37,441 bases of DNA from an uncultured Eubacteriales bacterium (GTDB taxonomy: Bacteria > Bacillota_A > Clostridia > Christensenellales > Aristaeellaceae). A program made the position numbers and the translations under genes. Each line of letters opens with the position of its first letter. The stretch's first letter is position 1. Shown in pieces: positions 1 to 7,226 of this stretch. The stretch covers positions 1 through 37,441 of the forward strand of contig CACYNZ010000001.1 of the NCBI GenBank assembly GCA_902775835.1, in the 5' to 3' direction. Under the pieces are notes generated by a model, which worked only from the letters and a program-made list of their open reading frames with translations, searched no databases and was not told where the DNA came from.

Positions 1-49
1 TGACCTCTACAATGCGAATGTAGCGCGCTACCAACTGTGCTATAGCCCC
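1..49 (-). tRNA. tRNA-Ala (anticodon CGC), 3' end cut by window edge
   Basis: Read on the minus strand from 49, the sequence has a GGGGCTA acceptor strand, a D arm (GCAC-AGTTGGTA-GCGC) and an anticodon arm CTACA-TTCGCAT-TGTAG. The loop gives anticodon CGC, which reads the alanine codon GCG. The variable loop begins just before position 1; the T arm and 3' acceptor strand lie outside the window, so the gene is partial only because of the window edge. It lies downstream of the structured region at about 57-406 and may share its transcript. Confidence 0.85.
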
Positions 50-56
50 TTATTTG

Positions 57-406
57 GTAACTTTTCCGACCATATTTTACATCTCGTCGGATTTCGATGC
101 TTCCGGGGCGGGAGTGCACAAGTGGTAGTTCGTTCTACCAACTGTGCCAATGCCCCATATGATTTCCCGGAAGCTTTCCGGGTGAGTTTCCCGCGTTTTC
201 CGTCTGCGGGTCTGGAGACGCCCTCGCCTGTTCAGCGAAAGAAATATGTTTCATGGCCAACTGAAACGAGCATACTGGAATTCCACCAGCTCAGCTGTGC
301 CCCTGTTCTTTCCACTTCCGGCCAAACGCCGGTATGACTCACCGGATTCAAGGCACCGGTTCCAGCCCGCCTGCCTGATCATGCAAAGCCATGACTTCCG
401 CAAGCA
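57..406 (-). ncRNA. candidate structured RNA or degenerate tRNA-derived region upstream of tRNA-Ala
   Basis: No convincing gene fills this stretch, but the minus strand folds repeatedly. Visible hairpins are at 341-360 (ACCGG/CCGGT), 318-332 (CCGGC/GCCGG), 248-267 (GTTTCA/TGAAAC), 190-210 (CCCGC/GCGGG), 166-182 (CCCGGAA/TTCCGGG), 116-147 (13-bp arms, one mismatch) and 66-90 (CCGAC/GTCGG). The 116-147 hairpin is enclosed by GGGGC/GCCCC at 152-156 and 105-109. Two places resemble the 5' half of a tRNA: from 303 and, more clearly, from 156 (GGGGCATTGGCACAGTTGG). A promoter-like TTGCGG-17-TAAAAT lies just upstream. It could be a structured RNA co-transcribed with the tRNA, or decayed tRNA copies. 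I do not see the conserved cores of tmRNA, RNase P RNA or SRP RNA. Confidence 0.35.
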
Positions 407-412
407 GATGGT

Positions 413-441
413 ATTTTAGCACATCTTTTCTTGATCCGCAA
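413..441 (-). promoter_or_regulatory. promoter candidate for the structured region/tRNA-Ala transcript
   Basis: On the minus strand, -35 TTGCGG (441-436) and an extended -10 TGC-TAAAAT (hexamer 418-413) are separated by 17 bases. The predicted start is near 406. It overlaps the stop codon of the small ORF remnant upstream. Confidence 0.45.
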
Positions 442-681
442 GCATCTTTTTCATCATCCGTATTTTTCTCCTGACAAGTTTTTTGCGCATACCTATCCTG
501 TCGCACATCTGAATGAGATCATGAACGACAATATGCCCGGCCTCCGGGAGCAGGTTATTCTCCAGCTCCCCGCGGGATCCCGGTAAGAAGCCCGCCGGCG
601 CAGGCATGCATTGTCTCTGGCGTACCCCTCACACTGCATCAGGGCAGGATTTTCCTGACCATTGACGCTGAGAGTATCCAT
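416..681 (-). pseudogene. small frame-disrupted ORF of unknown function
   Basis: Two overlapping minus-strand frames look like parts of one small protein of about 90 residues. The first reads from ATG 681 (MDTLSVNGQENPALMQC...) through a Cys/Arg-rich stretch to around AGSW. A second frame then continues with ELENNLLPEAGHIVVHDLIQ and a basic, Met-rich tail ending ADQEKMC at 416. Each frame alone turns improbable after the switch near 560-570, which suggests a frameshift mutation or decay. No ribosome binding site precedes ATG 681, and a strong terminator lies immediately upstream, so expression is doubtful. I do not recognise the family. The second frame alone (from 607, 63 residues) could be a short real protein. 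Confidence 0.3.
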
Positions 682-693
682 ACGTGACACAGG

Positions 694-740
694 AAAAGGG
701 AGAACCTGAACAGACAGCACCTGTTCCGGTTCTCCCTTTT
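694..740 (-). terminator. Rho-independent terminator after the histidine kinase
   Basis: A 13-bp perfect stem (694-706 with 728-740; AAAAGGGAGAACC/GGTTCTCCCTTTT) has an inner GAACAG/CTGTTC extension. It starts directly after the kinase stop codon and ends in TTTT on the minus strand. Its symmetry could make it work in both directions. Confidence 0.9.
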
Positions 741-1952
741 CTATTCTGCGGGCACCTGACACCGGATCTCGAGCCGGCCCTCCGCATTGATCTCCGCGGA
801 TACCTTTCCCCCGTGCCGCTCCGCCACTGCCTTCACAATGGACAGACCGATGCCGTATCCGCCCTTGTCCCGGCTCCGGGATGCGTCGCTTCTGTAGAAC
901 CTGTCAAAGAGATGACTGCACGCTTCCTGCGTCATGTCTCCGGATATGTCATTCACCGTCCTCACCGTCACGCTGCCGTTCTTTTCTTCCAGGCAGAACA
1001 GGATCTTTCCGTCCTCCGGCGTATACTTCACCGCATTATCCAGCAGAATGGACAACATCCGCTCCATGGCCTGCGGATCCGCCTGCACATGTATGTTCTC
1101 ATCCATTTCCGTCTTCAGTTCCTTTCCATGGAACTCCGCCATGGCCGCCATCGGTTCCGCCATTTCCCGGGCCATATCCGTAAGGCATACAGAGCGTTTC
1201 TCCAGAGCCGTGCCGCTTTCCTCCATCCGGAACAGATACACCAGTTCGTCCACCAGCCGGCGCATGACCGAAACCTGCTTCTGCGTGGAATGCACCCAGG
1301 TATTATCCGGGATTTCCAGATTCAGCACATCCATGTTCGCGCTGATCACCGTGAGCGGCGTTTTCAGCTCATGACTCGCGTCGGTAATGAACCGCTTCTG
1401 CTGCTCTTCGTTGACCAGGAACGGTCTTGCCGCACGCCGGCTGTAGCGGCTCACTGCAATAAAAGCCAGAAGGATGCCGCCAAGGCACGCCGCCGCGGAA
1501 AAGATGGCGAGCGACCGGATGGACGCAAAACGCGTTTCCCAGTTCAGAAGAATCATCAGCCGCGTCGGGTTTTCGCCGGATACGGTGGTGTATGCATAGG
1601 ATCCGTATATGCCTTCTTCCCTGCCGCCCTCCAAGATCTTTTCAATGACCGTGGGCAGATCTGCTTCTTCAAGTTCCTGATCTTCCCGTTTTTCCAGAAT
1701 GCTCCAGCTTCCGTCCTCCTGGATCTTCACCACGAAAAATCTAGCTTCGCTCGCCAGATTTCTCCGGTGCCGGCTCTTCTGTCCGTCACCCCGCATGGGC
1801 CCGCTCTGCGCAAGGTACTTCATGGTATCCACCATTTCACTGCGCACGGACACATAATTGACCACATTGATCGCAAGCACCACCAGGATCATGGCCAGGC
1901 TCAGGGCCGCCATGGCAATGCGGATAAAATGTTTTCTGTATTTCTCAACCAT
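741..1952 (-). CDS. membrane sensor histidine kinase
   Basis: Sensor kinase of a two-component system, 403 residues. A transmembrane segment at about 11-33, an extracytoplasmic sensor region of about 115 residues and a second transmembrane segment at about 148-167 precede the kinase core. The H-box DASHELKTPL carries the phospho-accepting His194. The N-box ILLDNAVKYT (N306), DRFYRSD and the G-box GYGIGLSIVK give an intact HATPase. I chose ATG 1952 because GGAGG lies 6 bases upstream and it overlaps the regulator stop by 8 bases; an earlier in-frame ATG at 2000 would overlap far more. It is the last gene of the operon that also encodes the VTC and carbohydrate-binding proteins, so it probably senses a signal linked to the cell envelope. 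The ligand is unknown. Confidence 0.93.
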   Translation of the reverse strand: MVEKYRKHFIRIAMAALSLAMILVVLAINVVNYVSVRSEMVDTMKYLAQSGPMRGDGQKSRHRRNLASEARFFVVKIQEDGSWSILEKREDQELEEADLPTVIEKILEGGREEGIYGSYAYTTVSGENPTRLMILLNWETRFASIRSLAIFSAAACLGGILLAFIAVSRYSRRAARPFLVNEEQQKRFITDASHELKTPLTVISANMDVLNLEIPDNTWVHSTQKQVSVMRRLVDELVYLFRMEESGTALEKRSVCLTDMAREMAEPMAAMAEFHGKELKTEMDENIHVQADPQAMERMLSILLDNAVKYTPEDGKILFCLEEKNGSVTVRTVNDISGDMTQEACSHLFDRFYRSDASRSRDKGGYGIGLSIVKAVAERHGGKVSAEINAEGRLEIRCQVPAE

Positions 1953-2622
1953 GGCCTTCCTCCAGGAAATACCCGGACCCGCGGACAGCCCGGATTTCAC
2001 ACTTTGAGCCGATCTCCGCCAGCTTCTTCCGCAGATTGGAGATATTCACCCAGACCACATGGATCTCGGCGTCCGTATCCCAGCCCCACACATAATCCAT
2101 CATCTGCTGGACACTGAGAATCACCCGGGGATGCTGCATCAGCATCTGCATCAGCTGAAACGCCTTCCCGGTCAGGGTGGTCTTCCCGCCAGGGCAGCGC
2201 AGTTCCATGCCCGCCGCGTCCAGTTCCAGGTCCCCGAAGTGCAGCACCGACGGCACGATTGTGCCCCTGCGGCGCACCAGCGCCCGAACCCTCGCCAGAA
2301 GCTCCGAGGAGGAAAAGGGCTTGGGCAGGTAATCGTCCGCCCCGGCATCCAGGCCGCTCACCCGGTCCTCCACCGCGTCCCGTGCCGTGAGCATCAGCAC
2401 AGGCACATGAATCCCGGACGAGCGCATGTGTCTGAGCACTTCAATGCCGCTTGCGCCGGGCATCATCCAGTCCAGAATCATGCCGTCATAGCCCTCCCCG
2501 GACACAAGATTCATGGCCGTAAGCCCGTCGCTGACGCATTCCACCGTATATCCGCTGTGTTCCAGAAGCGCACGTACAGCGCGGCTCAGATCCGGGTCAT
2601 CCTCTGCAAACAGCAGGCGCAT
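1945..2622 (-). CDS. OmpR/PhoB-family response regulator
   Basis: DNA-binding response regulator of 225 residues, the usual length for the family. The receiver domain (about 1-115) has the acidic pair EDD at 7-9, the phospho-acceptor D51 in MILDWMMPG, T79 and K101 in LPKPF. The C-terminal winged helix (about 125-220) ends with the typical RAVRGSGYFL wing. Start ATG 2622 has GGGGAG upstream; the longer form starting at 2679 adds 19 residues with no family match. It lies 53 bases after the DUF4956 gene and overlaps the kinase gene by 8 bases, so the two form a co-translated pair. Autoregulation through the TTTAAGG repeats at 7128-7145 is plausible but inferred. Confidence 0.94.
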   Translation of the reverse strand: MRLLFAEDDPDLSRAVRALLEHSGYTVECVSDGLTAMNLVSGEGYDGMILDWMMPGASGIEVLRHMRSSGIHVPVLMLTARDAVEDRVSGLDAGADDYLPKPFSSSELLARVRALVRRRGTIVPSVLHFGDLELDAAGMELRCPGGKTTLTGKAFQLMQMLMQHPRVILSVQQMMDYVWGWDTDAEIHVVWVNISNLRKKLAEIGSKCEIRAVRGSGYFLEEGHG

Positions 2623-2675
2623 GCCATGTTCTCCCCTTTCTATTCTGAAGCCTCCCCGCATGACCGTGGAGGTGC

Positions 2676-3341
2676 TCACATACCCTGTTCAGACTGCATA
2701 TGTCCAATGCTGACCGGCAGATTCCCGTTCTCCGTCCGGATGGCATCCACCAGTTCCCGGGTCCGTCCGCCCTGAGGCAGGCTGATCCGGTAGGTCAGCT
2801 GATAAGTACTGCCCATGTCCGCCGTGCGTACCCTGAGCAGCTCATAGCGCACGCCGAACTGCTCCAGCACGGGTTCGAACAGGCCGTCATAGTCCAGGCT
2901 CTCCGGCACGCTGATGCGCAGCTCGCGGACACTTTTCTCATCCTCACCCAGATGCAGCACCGGCATCACCAGCACCATGACCGCGTAGAGCAGGAACAGA
3001 AGCCCTGCCACGCCAAGATATCCGGAGCCCAGGCACAGGCCCAGCGCCATGGACAGGAAGATGGCCAGGATTTCCCGGCCGGTACCCTGCACCGAGCGGA
3101 AACGGATCAGGCTGAAGGCGCCTGCCACAGCCAGTCCCGCGCCTAGATTCCCGTTCACCACCAGAATCACAATGCCGGTAATCAGGGGAAGCACCGACAG
3201 CGTCACCGCGAAGGATGACGAACAGCGGTTGAGCTTTGCGTACAGCATGGCGCTGAGCACACCGAGCACCATGGCACAGATGAGAAGAATCAGTACCGAA
3301 ACCGTCGTACTTCCTGAATTCACCAGAATACTTTCAAGCAC
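2676..3341 (-). CDS. DUF4956 family membrane protein
   Basis: 221-residue protein that I recognise as DUF4956. The N-terminal half holds about four hydrophobic segments (around residues 15-35, 45-65, 68-80 and 90-125) with the conserved-looking core GAFSLIRFRSVQGTGREI. The C-terminal half is soluble and looks like a small alpha/beta domain (RELRISVPESLDYDGLFEPV...). The start is GTG 3341 with AGGAGG upstream; it overlaps the VTC gene by 8 bases, which implies translational coupling. DUF4956 proteins are typically encoded next to VTC-domain proteins, as here. The biochemical role is unknown; it may be the membrane partner or channel of the polymerase (inference). Confidence 0.88.
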   Translation of the reverse strand: MLESILVNSGSTTVSVLILLICAMVLGVLSAMLYAKLNRCSSSFAVTLSVLPLITGIVILVVNGNLGAGLAVAGAFSLIRFRSVQGTGREILAIFLSMALGLCLGSGYLGVAGLLFLLYAVMVLVMPVLHLGEDEKSVRELRISVPESLDYDGLFEPVLEQFGVRYELLRVRTADMGSTYQLTYRISLPQGGRTRELVDAIRTENGNLPVSIGHMQSEQGM

Positions 3342-4050
3342 TTGCGTGTTCCTCCTTCCGTGTGCACTGGCTCAGCTGATAAGCCAGTCCCACCTTGGAC
3401 AGATGCGTCCCCCGGACGTTCAGCCCTTCCAGCTCCCGGAGCAGCCACTGCGGCCATATGCCGGGAATCTTGACTTCCAGCAGCACCGGATCCCCGCTCA
3501 GAATCAGCTGCCCGGTCTGCGCGCATGTCACATCCAGAATGCTCCGGCGGTACCGGATGCCTGTGTCCATGGTCAGGCGGATGCCCTCACCGCCCGGCAG
3601 CACATAGGCCTCGCGCCTGTACATGATCAGGGTCTTCGGCGCAAGACTGTATCTGCGGATCATGGCCGTGATTTCCCGGCCGATCTGCCCGCAGCCATCG
3701 GGCATGCATCCCTCTTTTTCCACCTGTGCCATATCGCTGAGGCGTATCGGGACGCGGCGCTTGTACACCACGCCCCGGTACTTTTTCTTGATCTCCATAT
3801 ACACCGTGTCATCCATCTGCACCGTGCCGTAGGCCCGCATCCGCAGCTTTTCCTTGTAAACCGGGCGTTCCAGGCTCCTGCGCACCAGGATCTCATCCGG
3901 GCTGTCCCAGTAAACCGAGGAAATATCCGGGGATCCGAAGTCCAGCTTCTCAAACCCGAAGCCATCCAGATCGGCCTTCAGGGCTTCCGCCTGTTCCCGT
4001 GTGAGAAGGAATTTCTTCTCCACGCGCTCAAATACATTCTCTGTCTTCAT
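3334..4050 (-). CDS. VTC-domain protein, probable polyphosphate polymerase
   Basis: 238-residue protein with the triphosphate-tunnel fold of the VTC family, whose yeast Vtc4 member makes polyphosphate from ATP. Basic tunnel strands are visible in order: FERVEKKFLL near the N terminus, the KEKLRMR strand, MEIKKKYRGVVYKRR, YRREAYV, RLTMDTGIRYR and finally LEVKIPGIWPQWLLREL. These match the alternating Lys/Arg/Glu pattern expected for phosphate-chain and metal binding. ATG 4050 lies 2 bases after the stop of the carbohydrate-binding gene; the longer reading from 4125 only adds a basic translation of that gene's Gly-rich tail. It has no membrane segment, so it probably works at the membrane with the DUF4956 partner. 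Polymer synthesis is inferred from the fold. Confidence 0.85.
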   Translation of the reverse strand: MKTENVFERVEKKFLLTREQAEALKADLDGFGFEKLDFGSPDISSVYWDSPDEILVRRSLERPVYKEKLRMRAYGTVQMDDTVYMEIKKKYRGVVYKRRVPIRLSDMAQVEKEGCMPDGCGQIGREITAMIRRYSLAPKTLIMYRREAYVLPGGEGIRLTMDTGIRYRRSILDVTCAQTGQLILSGDPVLLEVKIPGIWPQWLLRELEGLNVRGTHLSKVGLAYQLSQCTRKEEHASA

Positions 4051-4052
4051 GC

Positions 4053-5753
4053 TTACCAGCCGCCTCTCCCTCCACGGCCGCCGCCGAAGCCGCCGTGTCC
4101 AAATCCGCCGCCCTGGCCGCCCCACTGCCCGTTCCCGTTCGTGGTGGTGACCGTATTCTGTGAAGCATTTCCGCTGAACACCACGGATCCGCCCACGCTT
4201 ACCGTAACGCTGCTTCCCGACTCCAGACCCGGCGCGGATACAACAACCGTGTCATAACTGCTTCCAGGCGCATAGGTTGCAAGCACATTCCCGGACGCAT
4301 CCGCAAGCACGATTTCCGCTCCGGCCTGTGCGCTCTGTCCGTACATGGCCCGGACCAAGGCCTGCCCGCTCAGGCTGCCCACGTCCTGCATCACGCCGTT
4401 GCTGCTGGCAATGATCAGCGTGGCTCCACTGATGCCGCCGTTTCCGTTCATGTCCACGGACCCGTCGCCCATGGTGGTAGGCGCGTACACCCGGATCACA
4501 CCGCCGGTCAGCGAGATGCTGCCGTTGGAATCCAGTCCGTCCGCTCCGGCTTCCACCGTCAGGTCTCCGCCGCTTATGTTCAGTACATTTCCCTGGTCGG
4601 CCTCGCGGTTCCGCGCGCTGGTCGTCGAATCGGAGCCGCCGGCCGCGTTGATGCCGTCATCCGTTGCCGTGATGTGCAGCACACCGCCGCTGATCTGAAC
4701 CACATTGCCTTCCAGGCCTTCATTGCTCTGGGCCACCGTCAGGTTCGAGCCCGTGATTTCCAGTGTCTCATCCGCATGCACGCCGTCATCCCCGGTGCGG
4801 ATCGTAATATTCCCGCCGGAAATGGCAATGTTCACCGCGTGCAGTCCGTCGTCCTGAGCATCCAGATCCAGCGTCCCGTCCAGGACGGTAAGGCTTGTGG
4901 CTGCCTTGATGCCCTTGCGGCTCACGTCATCCGAGGACGTGGAAGCCGTATTCGTATTCCATCCGCGGCCGCCGCGCTGGTTCCAGGCGCCGGCCGTGTT
5001 GACCGCAGCCTCCCCTGCGCCGCTTCCCGTCCTGACCGTCACGCTGCCACCGGCCAGGATGATCCAGCCCTTGTCTTCCTTTTCCGTATTCGTGGTGCTG
5101 ATGCCGTCCCCCTCGCTTGTGATACTGAGATCACCCGCGAGCAGGAGCAGTGAATTCTTGGCGCGGATGCCGTCCCCGCCGGATGTCACGTTCAGTGTTC
5201 CCAGGGAGAGGATCAGGTCCGCCTTGACCTGCAGACCATGCCCGTCCGCCGTCACGCTGAGACTGCCCTCGCCGTTGATGGACAGGTCATCCTCTGTATA
5301 CAGGCCGCTGGTCACTTCCTTGCTCTCCACAAGCGTGCTTCCGGAAGCTGTCAGCACATTTTCCGTACCCTCTTCAAGCGTCAGGATCAGCTTGTCCGCG
5401 CTTTCTTCCAGGAGCGCGGGGCCGGCAGTGCTGGTTACTTTGACGCCGTTCAATACCAGGCGCACCTTTTCCGACTCGTCCGCCCGGATCACGATCCGGC
5501 CGTCCCAGCTGCCGCTGAGCACATAGGTGCCCTCCCGGCTGATCACAAGGTCGCTGCCCTCCGCCGCCGCGCCGCTCCCGGAAAGAGTGCAGGTACTGCC
5601 CGCAAGCTCCACATACACGGCCTCGGAGGCCTCCCAGGACGCGTCCACGTCCCGGTTCTTGTAAAGATCACTCAGATCCGTATCATCCACCCGACTGTAT
5701 CCGAAACCTGCCAGCAGGCACAGCATCAGAATCATGCTCAGAAACTTCTTCAT
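4053..5753 (-). CDS. secreted beta-helix-like carbohydrate-binding domain protein (DUF4353 type) with Gly/Arg-rich tail
   Basis: 566-residue exported protein. The N terminus MKKFLSMILMLCLLAGFGYS is a signal peptide without a lipobox cysteine. The body (about 45-510) is built from repeats with G-D-G-[IVL] turns, for example GGDGIRAKNS, EGDGISTTN, DDGLHAVN, GDDGVHADE and TDDGINAAGG, alternating with ISGG-xxIT strands, as in right-handed parallel beta-helices. It resembles the 'carbohydrate-binding domain-containing' DUF4353 family found beside VTC/DUF4956 genes. The last 28 residues are almost all Gly with Arg, His, Phe and Trp (ending GGRGGRGGW). It overlaps the upstream small gene by 4 bases (ATGA). 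It probably sits on the cell surface; whether it binds a glycan or a phosphate polymer is not known. Confidence 0.85.
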   Translation of the reverse strand: MKKFLSMILMLCLLAGFGYSRVDDTDLSDLYKNRDVDASWEASEAVYVELAGSTCTLSGSGAAAEGSDLVISREGTYVLSGSWDGRIVIRADESEKVRLVLNGVKVTSTAGPALLEESADKLILTLEEGTENVLTASGSTLVESKEVTSGLYTEDDLSINGEGSLSVTADGHGLQVKADLILSLGTLNVTSGGDGIRAKNSLLLLAGDLSITSEGDGISTTNTEKEDKGWIILAGGSVTVRTGSGAGEAAVNTAGAWNQRGGRGWNTNTASTSSDDVSRKGIKAATSLTVLDGTLDLDAQDDGLHAVNIAISGGNITIRTGDDGVHADETLEITGSNLTVAQSNEGLEGNVVQISGGVLHITATDDGINAAGGSDSTTSARNREADQGNVLNISGGDLTVEAGADGLDSNGSISLTGGVIRVYAPTTMGDGSVDMNGNGGISGATLIIASSNGVMQDVGSLSGQALVRAMYGQSAQAGAEIVLADASGNVLATYAPGSSYDTVVVSAPGLESGSSVTVSVGGSVVFSGNASQNTVTTTNGNGQWGGQGGGFGHGGFGGGRGGRGGW

Positions 5754-5959
5754 TGCTTCTCACTCTCCCGTTTTTCCACTGTCCATCCCAGCACGCTCCG
5801 GCTCAATGTGCACAGGCACAGCACCGCCAGAAGCCCCTGGGAGATCTTTGAGTTCACAAAATTCATCATGGGATTGAACTGATCCAGCACCAGAAAGACC
5901 AGAAACATCAGTGCCAGGATCACGCATGCATGGGACAGTATTTCCATGGCTTTCCTCAT
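5750..5959 (-). CDS. small two-helix membrane protein, unknown function
   Basis: 69-residue protein with hydrophobic segments at about 9-27 and 40-55 and a charged C-terminal tail (VEKRESEKQ). No family is recognised. It is supported as a gene by its ATGA overlaps with both neighbours (phosphodiester glycosidase upstream, carbohydrate-binding protein downstream) and by GGAGG upstream of ATG 5959. It is probably a membrane component of the operon's envelope system. Confidence 0.7.
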   Translation of the reverse strand: MRKAMEILSHACVILALMFLVFLVLDQFNPMMNFVNSKISQGLLAVLCLCTLSRSVLGWTVEKRESEKQ

Positions 5960-7071
5960 ACTGAAGGCACCTCCGTGATCACAATCGCGTCTGAGGACGT
6001 GCGTCCGCCGCCGGACGGCTCATTGATGACCTCATTGCCCCAGACCATGATGGACGAGTTTCCCCCGTCCAGGTTATAGGCCGCTTTGCAGCCCAGACGT
6101 TCAAACAGTGCGGACATTTCCTGAAGCGTCATGCCGTCGGAATCCCCACGGCCGTCCACCACCACCAGGCAGTAATGTCCTTTCTCATAGTATCCGATCG
6201 CCGTTCTCGGGTTCGCGGACTGGATGCGGCGCGTAGATGAGAAGGAGGTAATCGACTCGCCTTCACTGTTGAGCAGGGAAGGCCCGAAGGTCCAGGCCTG
6301 CCAGGCGCCGTCTTCTATGGCCTCCTGTACACTGAACTCCGCGCCGGGGATCACGCGCATGGTTCCGTCATAGTACAGAACGCATACATCGCAGTCCGTG
6401 GCATTGGCCCGGTAGATCACGCCGTTGCGGATCACCACGCCTTCGTTCGTGTTCCCGTAGTAGTCACCGTTCACGGCCACCAGCGCATTGGCGCTCTCGG
6501 CCATGGAAAGAATGGAATCCCGGTATCCGCTGCCGTAGGTGCCTTTTGCAAGCACCGTCTGCAGCGCTGTCACGTCCTTCAGGTAAATATCCGCGAGGTA
6601 ATAGGTCACACCGTTTTCCGTCACTTTCTCAATGCTCACGGAAACCTGATCGCTGGCATAGCTGTCCTCCGTGGATGTGACTTCCTCGGTGTATACCTCG
6701 GCAAACTTGTCCTCCATGGCGGTGTCATCGGTTTCTTCCACCGCGCTGGCGCCGTCCGCGGCACTGCCGCCCTTTTCGCTCATGCCGCCGGCGTTTGCGC
6801 TTTTCCCACTGGAACCCTGACCTCTGCCGCGGCCGCCTCTGGCCATCAGGGAGACGCCCGTATCCGTCATCACGGAAGTGTCCCCGCCGTACCCGACCAC
6901 GCCGTCCGCCACCTCCATGATGCCGGTCTTCCGGTTCGGGTTTTCAATCACAATGCCCATGCTCTCCTGCTGCCTGGGCAGCACATGATGGAACAGGGCA
7001 AAGATCACCAGCGCCACGCCTGTCAGAACTATATCCAGCAGCAGCTTTTTCCAGATACTGCGTTTCATCAT
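5956..7071 (-). CDS. phosphodiester glycosidase family protein (NAGPA domain)
   Basis: 371-residue membrane-anchored protein. An N-terminal signal anchor (about 9-27) is followed by a low-complexity linker (about 75-130) rich in Gly, Arg, Ser and acidic residues. The catalytic-type domain (about 150-371) shows family signatures: ALVAVNGDYYG, VVIRNGVIYR, FGPSLLNSEGE, NPRTAIGYYEKGHYCLVVVDGR, and the C-terminal YNLDGGNSSIM with GRTSSDAIVI. In the family, human NAGPA removes GlcNAc from a phosphodiester; bacterial members are thought to act on phosphodiester-linked surface or extracellular sugars. GGGAG lies 6 bases before ATG 7071 (a second ATG follows directly). It is the first gene of the seven-gene operon, which fits processing of a phosphate-containing glycan outside the membrane (inference). 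Confidence 0.88.
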   Translation of the reverse strand: MMKRSIWKKLLLDIVLTGVALVIFALFHHVLPRQQESMGIVIENPNRKTGIMEVADGVVGYGGDTSVMTDTGVSLMARGGRGRGQGSSGKSANAGGMSEKGGSAADGASAVEETDDTAMEDKFAEVYTEEVTSTEDSYASDQVSVSIEKVTENGVTYYLADIYLKDVTALQTVLAKGTYGSGYRDSILSMAESANALVAVNGDYYGNTNEGVVIRNGVIYRANATDCDVCVLYYDGTMRVIPGAEFSVQEAIEDGAWQAWTFGPSLLNSEGESITSFSSTRRIQSANPRTAIGYYEKGHYCLVVVDGRGDSDGMTLQEMSALFERLGCKAAYNLDGGNSSIMVWGNEVINEPSGGGRTSSDAIVITEVPSV

Positions 7072-7113
7072 CCATCACTCCCGGATTTCATGTCGGATTC
7101 TCTCCGCACGTTC

Positions 7114-7145
7114 AGTATACGCACAAGCCTTAAATCAACCTTAAA
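7114..7145 (-). promoter_or_regulatory. operon promoter with tandem TTTAAGG regulator box
   Basis: On the minus strand, -10 TATACT (7119-7114) lies 8 bases downstream of two direct TTTAAGG repeats (7145-7139 and 7134-7128) with an 11-base period. No good -35 exists; the repeats occupy that place. This is how OmpR-family activators often bind, and the box resembles the PmrA/BasR type. The operon's own regulator is the likely ligand (inference). Confidence 0.6.
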
Positions 7146-7186
7146 ATAAATATGAACAATCTGTAAATCCCAAAAATCCGCGCACG

Positions 7187-7212
7187 AAAAAAGTCCGGAC
7201 GTCTGTCCGGAC
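7187..7212 (-). terminator. terminator after the M24 peptidase gene
   Basis: An 8-bp perfect stem (GTCCGGAC at 7205-7212 and 7193-7200, loop AGAC on the minus strand) is followed by six T on the minus strand. Confidence 0.92.
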
Positions 7213-7226
7213 CCAGGCGGGACCAG

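Noticed and set aside
105..156. A second functional tRNA gene
   Set aside because: Only the 5' acceptor and D-arm half resemble a tRNA; there is no anticodon arm and no matching 3' acceptor, and the segment folds into one long hairpin instead.
57..406. Assignment of the structured region to tmRNA, RNase P RNA or SRP RNA
   Set aside because: The conserved cores I know for these RNAs (for example the GAGGAAAGTCC element of RNase P) are not present.
684..2117. Long plus-strand frame opposite the histidine kinase and regulator
   Set aside because: It is antisense to two genes with intact catalytic motifs; its composition is rich in His, Arg and Pro and shows no family motif.
3334..4050. CYTH-type adenylate cyclase or thiamine triphosphatase
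   Set aside because: The tunnel fold is shared, but the strand order and the DUF4956 neighbour fit the VTC family better.
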